Below, piece by piece: positions 1-8,342 of a stretch of 48,501 nt of DNA. The position numbers and the translations under genes were made by a program. The stretch comes from Bacteroides sp. CAG:443 (lineage in GTDB: Bacteria; Bacteroidota; Bacteroidia; Bacteroidales; Bacteroidaceae), in contig FR887822.1 in assembly GCA_000432735.1 (NCBI GenBank), forward strand, positions 1 through 48,501. The letters run 5' to 3'. The stretch's first letter is position 1; each line of letters begins with the position of its first letter. Under the pieces are notes generated by a model. The model was not told the DNA's origin. It did not search any database and saw nothing but the letters and a program-made list of their open reading frames with translations.

Positions 1-1
1 A

Positions 2-1087
2 CCGCAGAAATGCGGCAAGGCGCCGAGTGCCGAGCCTACAATATACAAAAACGGTATCTACTGCAGCTTCCCTCATGCCGTGGAGCTGCTGAACAAACCT
101 TACTCTGATTTGTTTACCATATTGACTTCCTATCCGGAACTGGAAAACTACCTTTCTCCTTTCATGGATGCATGGAAAGGTGGGGCACAGGATCAGCTCC
201 AGGGCCAGATAGCTTCCGCGAAAATTCCGCTTACCAGAATGATTTCTCCACAGCTGTACTGGGTCATGACAGGCAATGATTTTTCTCTGGACATCAATAA
301 TCCGAAAGAACCTAAAATCCTTTGTGTGGGCAATAATCCGGACCGACAGAACATCTATTCCGCTGCGCTCGGACTGTATAATTCCAGAATCGTCAAACTG
401 ATAAACAAGAAAGGGCAACTTAAAAGCACGGTCATTATAGATGAGCTTCCTACCATCTATTTCCGAGGGTTGGACAACCTGATAGCAACGGCACGTTCCA
501 ACAAGGTGGCGGTCTGTCTGGGATTTCAGGACTTCAGCCAGCTTAACCGTGACTACGGTGAAAAGGAAAGCAAGGTGATTCAAAATACAGTCGGCAACAT
601 ATTCAGCGGTCAGGTGGTAGGCGAAACAGCCAAGACACTTTCCGAACGCTTTGGAAAAATCCTTCAGAAACGACAGTCCATATCCATCAACCGTCAGGAT
701 GTTTCCACATCGATCAACACCCAGCTGGATTCCCTGATTCCTGCATCCAAGATTTCCAACCTCTCACAGGGTACGTTTGTCGGTTCCGTGTCGGACAATT
801 TCGGTGAAAAAATAGACCAGAAGATTTTCCATGCGGAAATTATCGTGGACCATGCCAAAGTAAGTGCGGAAGAAAAGGCTTACAAAAAAATCCCGGTTAT
901 CAACACGTTCAAAGACAGTGAAGGAAATGACATCATGCTCCAGCAGATACAGCGTAATTATGACCAGATAAAAGCGGACGCCCAGGTCATCATCAACGAA
1001 GAGATGGAACGTATCAAGAACGACCCGGAACTATGTGAACGGCTGGGAATAGAAATTGCAGAAGAGGAGAATAGAAAAGCTGAATAG
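2..1087 (+). CDS. Type IV coupling protein (TraG/VirD4-like, MobC-type), 5'-truncated by window edge
   Basis: C-terminal part of an inner-membrane ATPase that couples the relaxosome to the conjugative secretion channel. The frame is open from base 2 without a stop, so the gene starts outside the window; the internal GTG at 80 is not a credible start. A Walker B-like segment (VIIDELPTIYF, about bases 436-468) is followed by the sensor-like stretch CLGFQDFSQLNRDYG and by a family-typical region with SERFGK. The Walker A motif must lie upstream. An acidic, lysine-rich tail ends in EEENRKAE. In Bacteroides conjugative transposons this protein belongs to the mobilisation module, which suits its place next to rteAB. 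Family assignment is by recall of conserved motifs; the exact subfamily is uncertain. Confidence 0.8.
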   Translation, partial: PQKCGKAPSAEPTIYKNGIYCSFPHAVELLNKPYSDLFTILTSYPELENYLSPFMDAWKGGAQDQLQGQIASAKIPLTRMISPQLYWVMTGNDFSLDINNPKEPKILCVGNNPDRQNIYSAALGLYNSRIVKLINKKGQLKSTVIIDELPTIYFRGLDNLIATARSNKVAVCLGFQDFSQLNRDYGEKESKVIQNTVGNIFSGQVVGETAKTLSERFGKILQKRQSISINRQDVSTSINTQLDSLIPASKISNLSQGTFVGSVSDNFGEKIDQKIFHAEIIVDHAKVSAEEKAYKKIPVINTFKDSEGNDIMLQQIQRNYDQIKADAQVIINEEMERIKNDPELCERLGIEIAEEENRKAE

Positions 1088-1117
1088 ATACAGAATGACA
1101 AATAAATCCTGAATCAA

Positions 1118-1148
1118 TTTGATTTTCAGAGAACATTCCTTATCTTTG
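1118..1148 (+). promoter_or_regulatory. Consensus Bacteroides promoter ahead of the structured leader
   Basis: A -33 box TTTG (1118-1121) is separated by exactly 19 nt from a -7 box TATCTTTG (1141-1148), matching the Bacteroidetes TTTG / TAnnTTTG consensus. Transcription would start near 1155 and run into the hairpin at 1220-1341. Confidence 0.7.
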
Positions 1149-1219
1149 AACTTGAAATAGAACATAACGGCGGATTACGGGATGTTTTCCGTCGATTATA
1201 TACATAAGTCGCAAGATGC

Positions 1220-1341
1220 CCAAAGCTGGAATCTGGTAAATTTCAAAAATTGTAAAGGCTATTGCGTGAGGCTTATGCTATACCTTATAGCGTGAGCCCA
1301 TGCGTATCTTTACAATGGGTTTACCAGACCCTCAGCTTTGG
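1220..1341 (+). ncRNA. Candidate structured RNA: 122-nt three-tier hairpin
   Basis: Three nested stems share one axis. The outer stem pairs CCAAAGCTG (1220-1228) with CAGCTTTGG (1333-1341), continued by TCTGGTAAA (1232-1240) with TTTACCAGA (1320-1328). The middle stem pairs TTGTAAAG (1250-1257) with CTTTACAA (1308-1315). The apical 13-bp stem pairs 1270-1282 with 1286-1298 and closes on a 3-nt loop. Two apical pairs are G-U only if the plus strand is the RNA; on the minus strand they would be A-C mismatches, so the fold favours plus-strand RNA. It could be a free small RNA or the 5' leader of the gene at 1381. Confidence 0.55.
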
Positions 1342-1346
1342 ATTCT

Positions 1347-1367
1347 GCATGGGTTTCATGCTTTTTT
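1347..1367 (+). terminator. Intrinsic terminator between the structured RNA and the downstream gene
   Basis: A short stem GCATG/CATGC (1347-1351 and 1357-1361) is followed at once by six T residues (1362-1367). It lies 13 bp before the start codon at 1381, so it may act as an attenuator or as the end of a small RNA. Confidence 0.5.
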
Positions 1368-1380
1368 AATAAGCTGAGGT

Positions 1381-1794
1381 ATGGCAAAAGTACAGATTAT
1401 TATGCCCGTGACATTGGACGGATTTCTGCCGGATAAAAATGAGAAACTGATGGATTGGCTCAGAACAGACCGGAACGGCTTCCCTTATTGGGAAGAGCGG
1501 GCTACATTCAACATGTATCCGCATTACGGTATGCTTGACTTGATGGATGCAAAAGAGAGACGAGACAATAACTGTACCTTTTTTATGAAAGTACAAGACG
1601 AAAAAAGTGCCGAATATGCTGGTGGAGTATTTCTCTTCCGACTCGCAGATGAACTGGTCATTTACCTGCTTCCAATATCATACAAAAATGGGAAAAACAT
1701 AACTGGAAAGATTCAATTCGGACAATGGACTTTGCGTGAGTCCAAAACATTCCGAAACAATATATGCAGACTGGTATACCGCCTTAAAGAATAA
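1381..1794 (+). CDS. Small dihydrofolate reductase/RibD C-terminal-like protein
   Basis: A 137-residue protein opening with VQIIMPVTLDGFLPD, which resembles the first strand and loop of the RibD C-terminal/DHFR fold. The middle is shortened relative to full reductases of this family (about 180-230 residues), and the end (VYRLKE) looks like the last strand. No nucleotide-binding GG loop is evident, so catalysis is doubtful and a regulatory or accessory role in the ICE is possible. It follows a promoter, a large hairpin and a terminator-like stem, suggesting attenuated expression. It converges with rteB, 10 bp away. Start chosen at the first ATG after the terminator. Confidence 0.6.
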   Translation: MAKVQIIMPVTLDGFLPDKNEKLMDWLRTDRNGFPYWEERATFNMYPHYGMLDLMDAKERRDNNCTFFMKVQDEKSAEYAGGVFLFRLADELVIYLLPISYKNGKNITGKIQFGQWTLRESKTFRNNICRLVYRLKE

Positions 1795-1804
1795 AGAATA
1801 AAGA

Positions 1805-3088
1805 TTACTTCAGATCAAGTTTCTTCATTTTCTTGTACAGGGCTGTACGACTGCAACCGAGTTCCGCTGCTGTCTTGCTGACATTACCATGATTTTTATC
1901 AAACAGATTTCGTATCCTTTCCTTTTCCTGAATGATACGAATATCCGGATTGTCATTACAATCTACTTTTTCCAATCCCAAATCACAGACATCCAATAAT
2001 GCATTATCTGCAACAATTACTGCACGTTTGATTTTTGCGTTCAATTCCCGTACATTACCCGGCCAGTCATACCCCAACATACATGATTTCGCTTCTTCGG
2101 TAAATCCCTCATTCTTGACACGTATTCTACCGGAATGTTCTTTCCTGAAAAATTCAGCAAGCGGAAGAATATCGTCTTTGCAATCTTTTAATGGCGGTTG
2201 AACAATTTCGAGTTCTGCAAGGCGATAATACAAATCCTCACGAAAGCGACCTTCCTCCACCGCTTTTTTCATATCCTCATTGGTAGCAGAAATAATACGT
2301 ACATCCGTATGTTTCACTTTATCACTTCCTACCGGATTAAACTCCTTTTCCTGAAGGACACGCAGAAGAAGAATCTGCATGGAATACGGCATATTACCGA
2401 CTTCATCCAGGAATAAGGTTCCTCCATTGGCCGTCTCAAAATGTCCTTTCCTATCAGCAACAGCTCCTGTAAAAGCTCCTTTGACTGCACCGAAAAATTC
2501 AGAAGCCTGCAAATCGTTAGGTATGCTTCCACAATTGACGGCAACAAAAGGCTTCTCACGTCTGTCACTATAACGGTGTATCATCTGGGCTATCACTTCC
2601 TTACCGCTTCCGCTCGGACCGAGTATCAGGACTGAAAGTTCCGAAGGTGCCACACGACGAGCCAGTGAAGCGGCTTTTCTGGCAGCTTCACTGGTACGTT
2701 CAACAAAAGAACGTTCTTTACGTACAATAACAGGCTGCTTAAGCATACTATGTACTAATTCTATCAGTTGCTCTTGATGAACAGGCTTTTGCAAATAATC
2801 CTTAGCACCGAGTTTGATAGCACGGACTGCATCCGTGATACAGGCATAATCTGTCATGACAATAAATGGAACTTCCATCTTAGAACGCATCATCCATTCC
2901 AGAAGGCTGATACCGTCACCTTCCGGCAGGCGTACGTCTCCCAATACAAGATTGATTTCGTTTTTCTTCAGAATATTACGTGCACCGGGTTCATCTATAG
3001 CTGTCAATACTTCGTAACCGGCCTTCTGCAGCCATTTTTCAATCATTCCGCAAAGTATCATATTGTCTTCAACTATCAGAATTTTCAT
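1805..3088 (-). CDS. rteB: RteB-like sigma-54-interacting response regulator
   Basis: A 427-residue NtrC-class regulator. The receiver domain (about 1-120) has the acidic pair near residues 7-8 and phospho-acceptor D51 in LVLGDVRLPEGDG. The AAA+ domain (about 125-360) shows Walker A GPSGSGKE, the sigma-54 loop GAFTGA and Walker B TLFLDEVG. A Fis-type helix-turn-helix ends the protein (GNVSKTAAELGCSRTALYKK). In CTnDOT, RteB with RteA activates rteC and so excision and transfer. It overlaps rteA by 20 bp, so the two are translationally coupled. No rteC is visible in the window. The symbol is assigned from architecture, order and ICE context. Confidence 0.85.
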   Translation of the reverse strand: MKILIVEDNMILCGMIEKWLQKAGYEVLTAIDEPGARNILKKNEINLVLGDVRLPEGDGISLLEWMMRSKMEVPFIVMTDYACITDAVRAIKLGAKDYLQKPVHQEQLIELVHSMLKQPVIVRKERSFVERTSEAARKAASLARRVAPSELSVLILGPSGSGKEVIAQMIHRYSDRREKPFVAVNCGSIPNDLQASEFFGAVKGAFTGAVADRKGHFETANGGTLFLDEVGNMPYSMQILLLRVLQEKEFNPVGSDKVKHTDVRIISATNEDMKKAVEEGRFREDLYYRLAELEIVQPPLKDCKDDILPLAEFFRKEHSGRIRVKNEGFTEEAKSCMLGYDWPGNVRELNAKIKRAVIVADNALLDVCDLGLEKVDCNDNPDIRIIQEKERIRNLFDKNHGNVSKTAAELGCSRTALYKKMKKLDLK

Positions 3089-5387
3089 ATTTTTTCAGTT
3101 CATTTTTTGTTTCTTCTATTAATTTTTTAAGCCACTCTATAGTCTGTATTGCATGTTCATGAACAGTTTCATTTTGAATATCACTATCATGCAGTATCCT
3201 TTGAAAATCACGTAAGATATTGTCTTTCCCGAGCATTTCCCATACTGGCATCATCCGATGTATTATTTTCCTCATGTTCTCACGGTCGGTTATCCTGTCA
3301 GCTGATTCCATCTCCTTCAATTCTTTTTCAGATTCCATAACGACTAGAGAAAGCATGTGACAATAATCATCCGTATTCTCCAATAAACTGGAAAAATCGA
3401 AATATCCGGAAACTGAAACTTGTGTACGAGATACAATGGTGGATAAAAAAGCAAGCAGTCCGTGGATATTGAACGGCTTATGAATACAGCCTGCAAATCC
3501 TTCTTTTTCATAAATTCCGGAATTTCCATCACCACGGGCAGTCATGACTGCTACTGGAACAGTTCTAGAATTGCCGATGTCCGAATTGCGAAGCAATCTT
3601 AACAAACCGAATCCGTCAGTATCAGGCATTTGTACATCTGTCAAGACCAAATCATATTCAGAATTTTCAAGAGCGGCCACTACTTCACGTGCATTCTTAC
3701 AGGTTTTACAGGATATACCTTTGCGCCCGAGCATATCTTCCGCTATTTTCAGTTGTATAGGATCATCGTCCACTACAAGAACATTCTTAGGCAATATAGT
3801 TATTGTATTATGGTCCGATTTGTCTTCCTCAACTAACTCATCCGTTTCAGGCAAAGGAAGTTCCAGCCTGAATACGCTTCCTTTACCGAGTGCACTTTCC
3901 ACATCCATTTTCCCTTCCAAAACCTTTATCAATCCTTTAGTTAGGAAAAGCCCCAAACCAAAACCTTCAGAATTGACATTTTGTGCGGCACGCTCAAATG
4001 GAGCAAATATTCTTTTCAGTGTTTCCTCGTCCATCCCTATACCGGTATCCCTGATTTCAATCCGAAGTTTCCCATCTGAATATTCTGAATGGAAATTGAT
4101 GTTTCCTCTGGAGGTAAACTTGATTGCATTTGTAAGCAGATTCGCCAGTACCTGTTCGAGTTTGTCTGCATCACCCTTTACAGTTACATTTGATCCATTA
4201 TGTTCAGAATATAAAATCAGACCTTTAGACGTTGCTTTACGAGAAAACTCATCTGAAATTCTTTTTAAAAAACGGTTGAGATAAAAAGGTGTATCATTAT
4301 GTAAATCTCCGGCTTCATTGATACGGTAAGCATCCATCAGATTGTTAACCAAATGCAGAACGTGCTGGCAAGAATGACGGATGTCATTTAAATAGATTTC
4401 ACGCTTTTTCTTTTCTCGCGTTTCTGATAATAAATCGGCACAGTTATGGATATTACCAAGTGGACCTCGAATGTCATGCGATACGGTTAGAATTATTTTT
4501 TTACGCATATCAAGCAAATCTTCGTTTTCTTGAATAGCTTGCTGCAATTGAAATTTTATTTTTTCTTCCTTTCGCAAATCAAATCGTATAATGAAAAATG
4601 AAATTAATATTATAAAAAAAGCAATACCCACAATTAGGACAAATAATTGGAAGGATTCTTGTCTAGCTTCAGTTACCTTCAGGTTTCGTTCTGTAAATGA
4701 CTGCTGTATCTGATTATCTAGAAAAGATACAAAATCATATAATTTTTGATTTAGCAGCTTGTTCTGTAAACGCAGGCTGTCCACATAAGTTTCCATCTGA
4801 TTGTTTCTCCAATCTCTGGCTGAAATCAATCTTTTATTAAAATCCTGTATTTCATTAGTGATATATGGGACTTGTACCGTCTCTTTCTTTCCAAATAACC
4901 CAGCAAGTCCTTTTTTTTTCTGTGTTATTGTCTTCATCCTGATTGATTGCATAGCTATTATAGGTAATTCATTAGCAAGAATACTGTCAGAACTCTCCCT
5001 GGATTGGATTGCTTTCATTATTCGGAACAGATGTATCTCTTTCGTTTCAAGCAGTACTCGTAAAGAATCAATTTGTTCCGGATGTAAAAAATTACAACAT
5101 CCGAGTTTTATCTCAAGCAGAATACTGTCTGTTTTAAGACGCTGATAATGGTATCTGTTATAATCTGATTCATCCCATGCAATAACTGATTCGCCTAAGG
5201 TTGCTAACTTAGTAATATACCAATGAGCCTTATGGATATTTTCACGAGCATAATTCGTTTCATTTATGACGCCCTCAAACCTTCGAAAGCAGAAATGCTC
5301 CTTGACCATAATAACTGTCAGAAACAGAACTATAACTGTTATGATAATATAGCCTAGAAAAATCTTTTTACTTAACAATGTACTCAT
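3069..5387 (-). CDS. rteA: RteA-like hybrid sensor histidine kinase
   Basis: A 772-residue membrane kinase. TM1 is at about 10-28, a sensor region follows to about 246, and TM2 is at about 247-268. Then come a dimerisation/phospho-acceptor domain with H304 in TVSHDIRGPLGN, an ATPase domain with the N box (NLLTNAIKF), G1 box (DTGIGM) and G2 box (GFGLGLF), a receiver with D584 in LVLTDVQMPD, and a C-terminal HPt-like helix with H710 in KIIHRMMPVWEMLG. This allows a full His-Asp-His relay to RteB. In CTnDOT the partner system responds to tetracycline through the tetQ-rteA-rteB operon, but no tetQ is present here, so the input may differ. Transcribed with rteB. Confidence 0.85.
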   Translation of the reverse strand: MSTLLSKKIFLGYIIITVIVLFLTVIMVKEHFCFRRFEGVINETNYARENIHKAHWYITKLATLGESVIAWDESDYNRYHYQRLKTDSILLEIKLGCCNFLHPEQIDSLRVLLETKEIHLFRIMKAIQSRESSDSILANELPIIAMQSIRMKTITQKKKGLAGLFGKKETVQVPYITNEIQDFNKRLISARDWRNNQMETYVDSLRLQNKLLNQKLYDFVSFLDNQIQQSFTERNLKVTEARQESFQLFVLIVGIAFFIILISFFIIRFDLRKEEKIKFQLQQAIQENEDLLDMRKKIILTVSHDIRGPLGNIHNCADLLSETREKKKREIYLNDIRHSCQHVLHLVNNLMDAYRINEAGDLHNDTPFYLNRFLKRISDEFSRKATSKGLILYSEHNGSNVTVKGDADKLEQVLANLLTNAIKFTSRGNINFHSEYSDGKLRIEIRDTGIGMDEETLKRIFAPFERAAQNVNSEGFGLGLFLTKGLIKVLEGKMDVESALGKGSVFRLELPLPETDELVEEDKSDHNTITILPKNVLVVDDDPIQLKIAEDMLGRKGISCKTCKNAREVVAALENSEYDLVLTDVQMPDTDGFGLLRLLRNSDIGNSRTVPVAVMTARGDGNSGIYEKEGFAGCIHKPFNIHGLLAFLSTIVSRTQVSVSGYFDFSSLLENTDDYCHMLSLVVMESEKELKEMESADRITDRENMRKIIHRMMPVWEMLGKDNILRDFQRILHDSDIQNETVHEHAIQTIEWLKKLIEETKNELKKYENSDS

Positions 5388-5408
5388 TCTAATGATATGA
5401 TTTATCCT

Positions 5409-5636
5409 TTACAACAAAATACTTATTTCATACAACAACCAAATTGGCAATGCAACCAACATAAGTGTGAATATATACGATGAAGGCATTATGAGAACGG
5501 CAATTATAAAAACAGCCACAATTGTATGCTTTATGTCACAACGTATAAATATAAAATCCAATAATTCAAAGAATCTCAAGAACCAATATAATACCAGTAA
5601 TTCAAATGATATTATTTTCAGGTAATTCACCATCAT
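5409..5636 (-). CDS. Small hydrophobic membrane protein upstream of rteA, unknown function
   Basis: A 75-residue ORF with two or three hydrophobic segments (about 8-30 and 36-74) and almost no polar loop. It ends 21 bp before the rteA start on the same strand and so would be cotranscribed with rteAB, in the place occupied by tetQ in CTnDOT. I recognise no family. It could be a small accessory to the RteA sensor. No clear ribosome binding site is visible, which is common in Bacteroides. The AT-rich surroundings mean a chance ORF cannot be excluded. Confidence 0.45.
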   Translation of the reverse strand: MMVNYLKIISFELLVLYWFLRFFELLDFIFIRCDIKHTIVAVFIIAVLIMPSSYIFTLMLVALPIWLLYEISILL

Positions 5637-6068
5637 GATAAGTCACAATATATGATTGTATATAAAAAATCTTCTACATCATACAGGATTGATCAATTCA
5701 AAAGAGTGATCTCTCCAATAGAAAATATTGGAAAATTATAATTCACACAACATATAATCTTTAACATTGTATTTTATTAGATAATTAAAAGCTATACATT
5801 TTTATCATACATCCTACAAACAAGATAGTCACATAAAACCATATATTTGTATTACACTTTGAATAAATAAACTATTTATCTAAAAGATGTAGTATAAGCA
5901 TAATATTATAATCCTCCTATTGAGATGAACTTAATTCAAACGAACAGAATACATCTTTAAAACCTTGAAATATTAATAAAAAGTATTCAATGATAGATAA
6001 AATAGAAAAAGACAAAAATATTATAGATATAATGATTCTTAATTGAGCCATTAATAATAACCTCTGCC
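5637..6068. other. AT-rich non-coding gap between ICE backbone and cargo
   Basis: About 430 bp of very AT-rich sequence with no ORF of note and no tRNA. It must hold the promoter of the rteA operon, but I could not find a convincing minus-strand TAnnTTTG box. It marks the left border of the cargo region. Confidence 0.5.
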
Positions 6069-6965
6069 TCACATTGCATTTCTAAACTCATTCGGTGTAC
6101 ATCCCACTACCTTTTTGAACACTCGGCTTAAATGATGAGGATATTGAAATCCTACTTCGTAAGCAATCTCACTAACCGTTTTGCTTGTACTCGCCAACAA
6201 TTCCTTTACACGATTAATAACGGCGAGATGGATGTATTCGATGGCTGACTTTCCTGTCTCTTTCTTGATAAGGTCGCCGAAATAGTTGGCTGAGAAATGA
6301 AGTTGGTCGGCACACCATGCAACTGTGGGCAAACCATTTTGTTCCGGCTTGTCTGAATTAAAGTAATCAAGCATCAATGCCTCAAAACGTGTAAGTACAT
6401 CGCGGTTGATAACCTCACGTGTGGCAAACTGACGGTCATAAAAACGAAGACAATGATTGAGCAGGACTTCAATATTGGAAGTGATAATGCCGCGACTATG
6501 CTTGTCAATAATGTGATGCAATTCTTCTTGTATTTCAGCAAAGCAGTTGAAAATAGTCTGTCGTTCACGCTCGGACATATGCAAAGCTTCATTTACTTCG
6601 TAAGAAAAAAAAGTATATTCCTTCATCTTACGGGCCAGGCTTGTGCCACGCAACAAATCAGGATGGAATAATAGAGCGTAACCTTCCGGATTGACAGTTT
6701 CACCGCCATCATCAATACCTGCTACTTGCCCTGGAGCCACAAAAACCAACGTACCTTCCTGATAGTCATACTGGCTACGACCGTATGTCAGTTTACCATG
6801 TATCTTTTCTTTCAAATAAATGCCATAAAAGCCGTAATACTTACGTTTATGTTTTAGTACCTTAACTTCCCGAAAATCGATAAACGTGACCAAAGGGTTG
6901 AGTGTTTCAATCCCCAAAAACTCATTGTAATCATGAATGTTACTGATATTTATTATGTCTCCCAT
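6069..6965 (-). CDS. AraC-family transcriptional regulator (first cargo regulator)
   Basis: A 298-residue regulator with an N-terminal sensing domain (about 1-190) and a standard two-helix-turn-helix AraC domain at the C-terminus. The first HTH is around VAWCADQLHFSANYFGDLIKK and the second is around VSEIAYEVGFQYPHHLSRVFK, ending in CTPNEFR. Start chosen at the ATG at 6965 (MGDIINIS), because a -7 box lies at 6995-7002, inside the longer reading frame that begins at 7058. It is divergent from the first esterase gene and is the best candidate to bind the repeated element found in front of five cargo units. Similar AraC proteins (YqhC type) sense aldehyde stress in E. coli; that comparison is inference from the neighbouring genes. 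Confidence 0.85.
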   Translation of the reverse strand: MGDIINISNIHDYNEFLGIETLNPLVTFIDFREVKVLKHKRKYYGFYGIYLKEKIHGKLTYGRSQYDYQEGTLVFVAPGQVAGIDDGGETVNPEGYALLFHPDLLRGTSLARKMKEYTFFSYEVNEALHMSERERQTIFNCFAEIQEELHHIIDKHSRGIITSNIEVLLNHCLRFYDRQFATREVINRDVLTRFEALMLDYFNSDKPEQNGLPTVAWCADQLHFSANYFGDLIKKETGKSAIEYIHLAVINRVKELLASTSKTVSEIAYEVGFQYPHHLSRVFKKVVGCTPNEFRNAM

Positions 6966-6994
6966 ATTTCCCTCAATTATTTTAGTTAATGTTA

Positions 6995-7002
6995 CAAAAA
7001 TA
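6995..7002 (-). promoter_or_regulatory. -7 box of the AraC regulator gene
   Basis: TATTTTTG on the minus strand fits TAnnTTTG and lies about 30 bp before the ATG at 6965. No TTTG is present at the expected -33 position. Confidence 0.55.
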
Positions 7003-7114
7003 CTTTTTTTTATGGTCTTTTTATCGTACTGAAAGTCAAATCTGTAAAATCGGTGCAAGATTCAGTGATATGTGTTATTCGATAGTCTGGATATTAATCT
7101 TACAGTCGGAATTT

Positions 7115-7180
7115 CGTTGATATTGGTGTTCCATTCTGTAATCTGTGTATAGATGAAGGATCACTTACATACTACCTTTG
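7115..7180 (+). promoter_or_regulatory. Cargo operator-promoter, copy 1
   Basis: The 40-bp conserved element (7115-7154) contains the core TGTAATCTGTGTAT and is followed after 18 bp by -7 box TACCTTTG (7173-7180). The -33 position falls on the end of the element and is not TTTG. It drives the esterase at 7205. Confidence 0.75.
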
Positions 7181-7204
7181 CATTATCAAAATTATAAAGT
7201 CAAA

Positions 7205-8173
7205 ATGAAAATGATTATCAATATCTGTCTGCTTATGGCAACATTATCTTTCAGTAATTGTGACAAAAAACAATACGAATCCTATCCACCTTCCGACAAC
7301 GAAAACATTTCTGTTTCTGAAACCAAGGAGCACCTTACTATCCACAGTACTATTGCCGATGTATTAACCCATCCTGCATTCAACGGGTTCAGCCGCTACA
7401 TTCTGCCACTGGAATGGGGGTATGATGCAGACATGCAGCTTTCTAATGTGTCTCGGTTACTTCCTTACCATAATTACATAGATGCGGAGCGGTGTGTAGG
7501 TTATATCAATCAAATGATTGATTCGGTAGCCACCGGACGCAGAATTTATTATGACCTGGGACGTGAGGATGCCGGGCTGTTCTTCTTCCGCGGACGACCG
7601 GGCGCACCGTTCGCTGTTATCTGTCCCGGAGGCGGATTCTCGTATGTAGGTTCCATTCACGAAGGCTTTCCTCACGCATTGGTTTTGAGCCAGATGGGAT
7701 ATAATGTTTTTGTTATCCAATATCAGACTGGCAGTGCGCAAACAGCTTGTGAAGACTTGGCTGCAGGTATTGAGTATATCTTCCGTCACGCCACGGAATT
7801 GCAAGTCGATACAGCTGGCTACTCCGTGTGGGGCAGTTCAGCGGGAGCGCGTATGGCGGCTTATATCGGTTCTTATGGCACTGCTGCTTTTGGAGGTGCG
7901 CAACTTCCACGTCCAAGTACGGTAGTAATGGCATACACAGGGCACAGTGAATACACACGGCAAGATCCGCCAACGTATGCTGTAGTTGGATCGAACGATG
8001 GAATTGCCAATCCAAATACAATGCGCCGTCGTACGGAAGCATTGCAGGCTATTGGCATACCGGCAGAATTTCACCTTTATCCTAACCTACGTCATGGTTT
8101 TGGACTGGGTATAGGTACAAGTGCCGAAGGCTGGATTGACGGTGCAGTCCGTTTCTGGGAAGAAAACCGATAA
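7205..8173 (+). CDS. Exported alpha/beta hydrolase (esterase), lipoprotein
   Basis: A 322-residue protein with a lipoprotein signal peptide (hydrophobic core INICLLMATLSF, lipobox SFSNC). The hydrolase fold is seen from the oxyanion-type loop ICPGGGFSY, nucleophile motif GSSAG (VWGSSAGARMAAY), acid residue in VVGSNDG and histidine in LRHGFGLG. It resembles the acetyl-xylan esterase/BD-FAE group, and the substrate is probably a small ester. The start at 7205 is preferred over the in-frame TTG at 7178, because that TTG is part of the -7 box TACCTTTG. It forms a single-gene unit, with the next operator copy following at 8239. Confidence 0.8.
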   Translation: MKMIINICLLMATLSFSNCDKKQYESYPPSDNENISVSETKEHLTIHSTIADVLTHPAFNGFSRYILPLEWGYDADMQLSNVSRLLPYHNYIDAERCVGYINQMIDSVATGRRIYYDLGREDAGLFFFRGRPGAPFAVICPGGGFSYVGSIHEGFPHALVLSQMGYNVFVIQYQTGSAQTACEDLAAGIEYIFRHATELQVDTAGYSVWGSSAGARMAAYIGSYGTAAFGGAQLPRPSTVVMAYTGHSEYTRQDPPTYAVVGSNDGIANPNTMRRRTEALQAIGIPAEFHLYPNLRHGFGLGIGTSAEGWIDGAVRFWEENR

Positions 8174-8238
8174 AAAAGTTCAAACATGAACTCACATCTG
8201 AACTAATGTGTATTATGGGTATCCCCGACAAGTCCATT

Positions 8239-8306
8239 CGGTAAAATGGGTGTTTATATCTGTAATCTGTGTATGGACAGAAGACTTTTACCGATGTAAT
8301 TTTGCA
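8239..8306 (+). promoter_or_regulatory. Cargo operator-promoter, copy 2
   Basis: The 40-bp element (8239-8278) is most divergent in its left half but keeps TGTAATCTGTGTATGGAC. -7 box TAATTTTG (8299-8306) follows after 20 bp, against 18 in the other copies. It drives the unit 8343-12920. Confidence 0.7.
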
Positions 8307-8342
8307 TCATAACTTTGATAATACACTAAAAATAAAAAGAAT

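Noticed and set aside
3544..4284. 246-residue plus-strand open frame opposite rteA
   Set aside because: Antisense shadow of the kinase gene; serine-rich translation and no motifs.
5637..6068. Possible tetQ remnant upstream of rteA
   Set aside because: No GTP-binding or elongation-factor-like fragment is visible in any frame; the stretch is simply AT-rich.
6966..7058. N-terminal extension of the first AraC protein
   Set aside because: The minus-strand -7 box at 6995-7002 lies inside it, and the extension is basic and low-complexity with no family match.
7178..7204. TTG start extending the first esterase
   Set aside because: The TTG is part of the -7 box TACCTTTG (7173-7180), so it lies upstream of the transcript start; ATG 7205 begins a proper lipoprotein signal.
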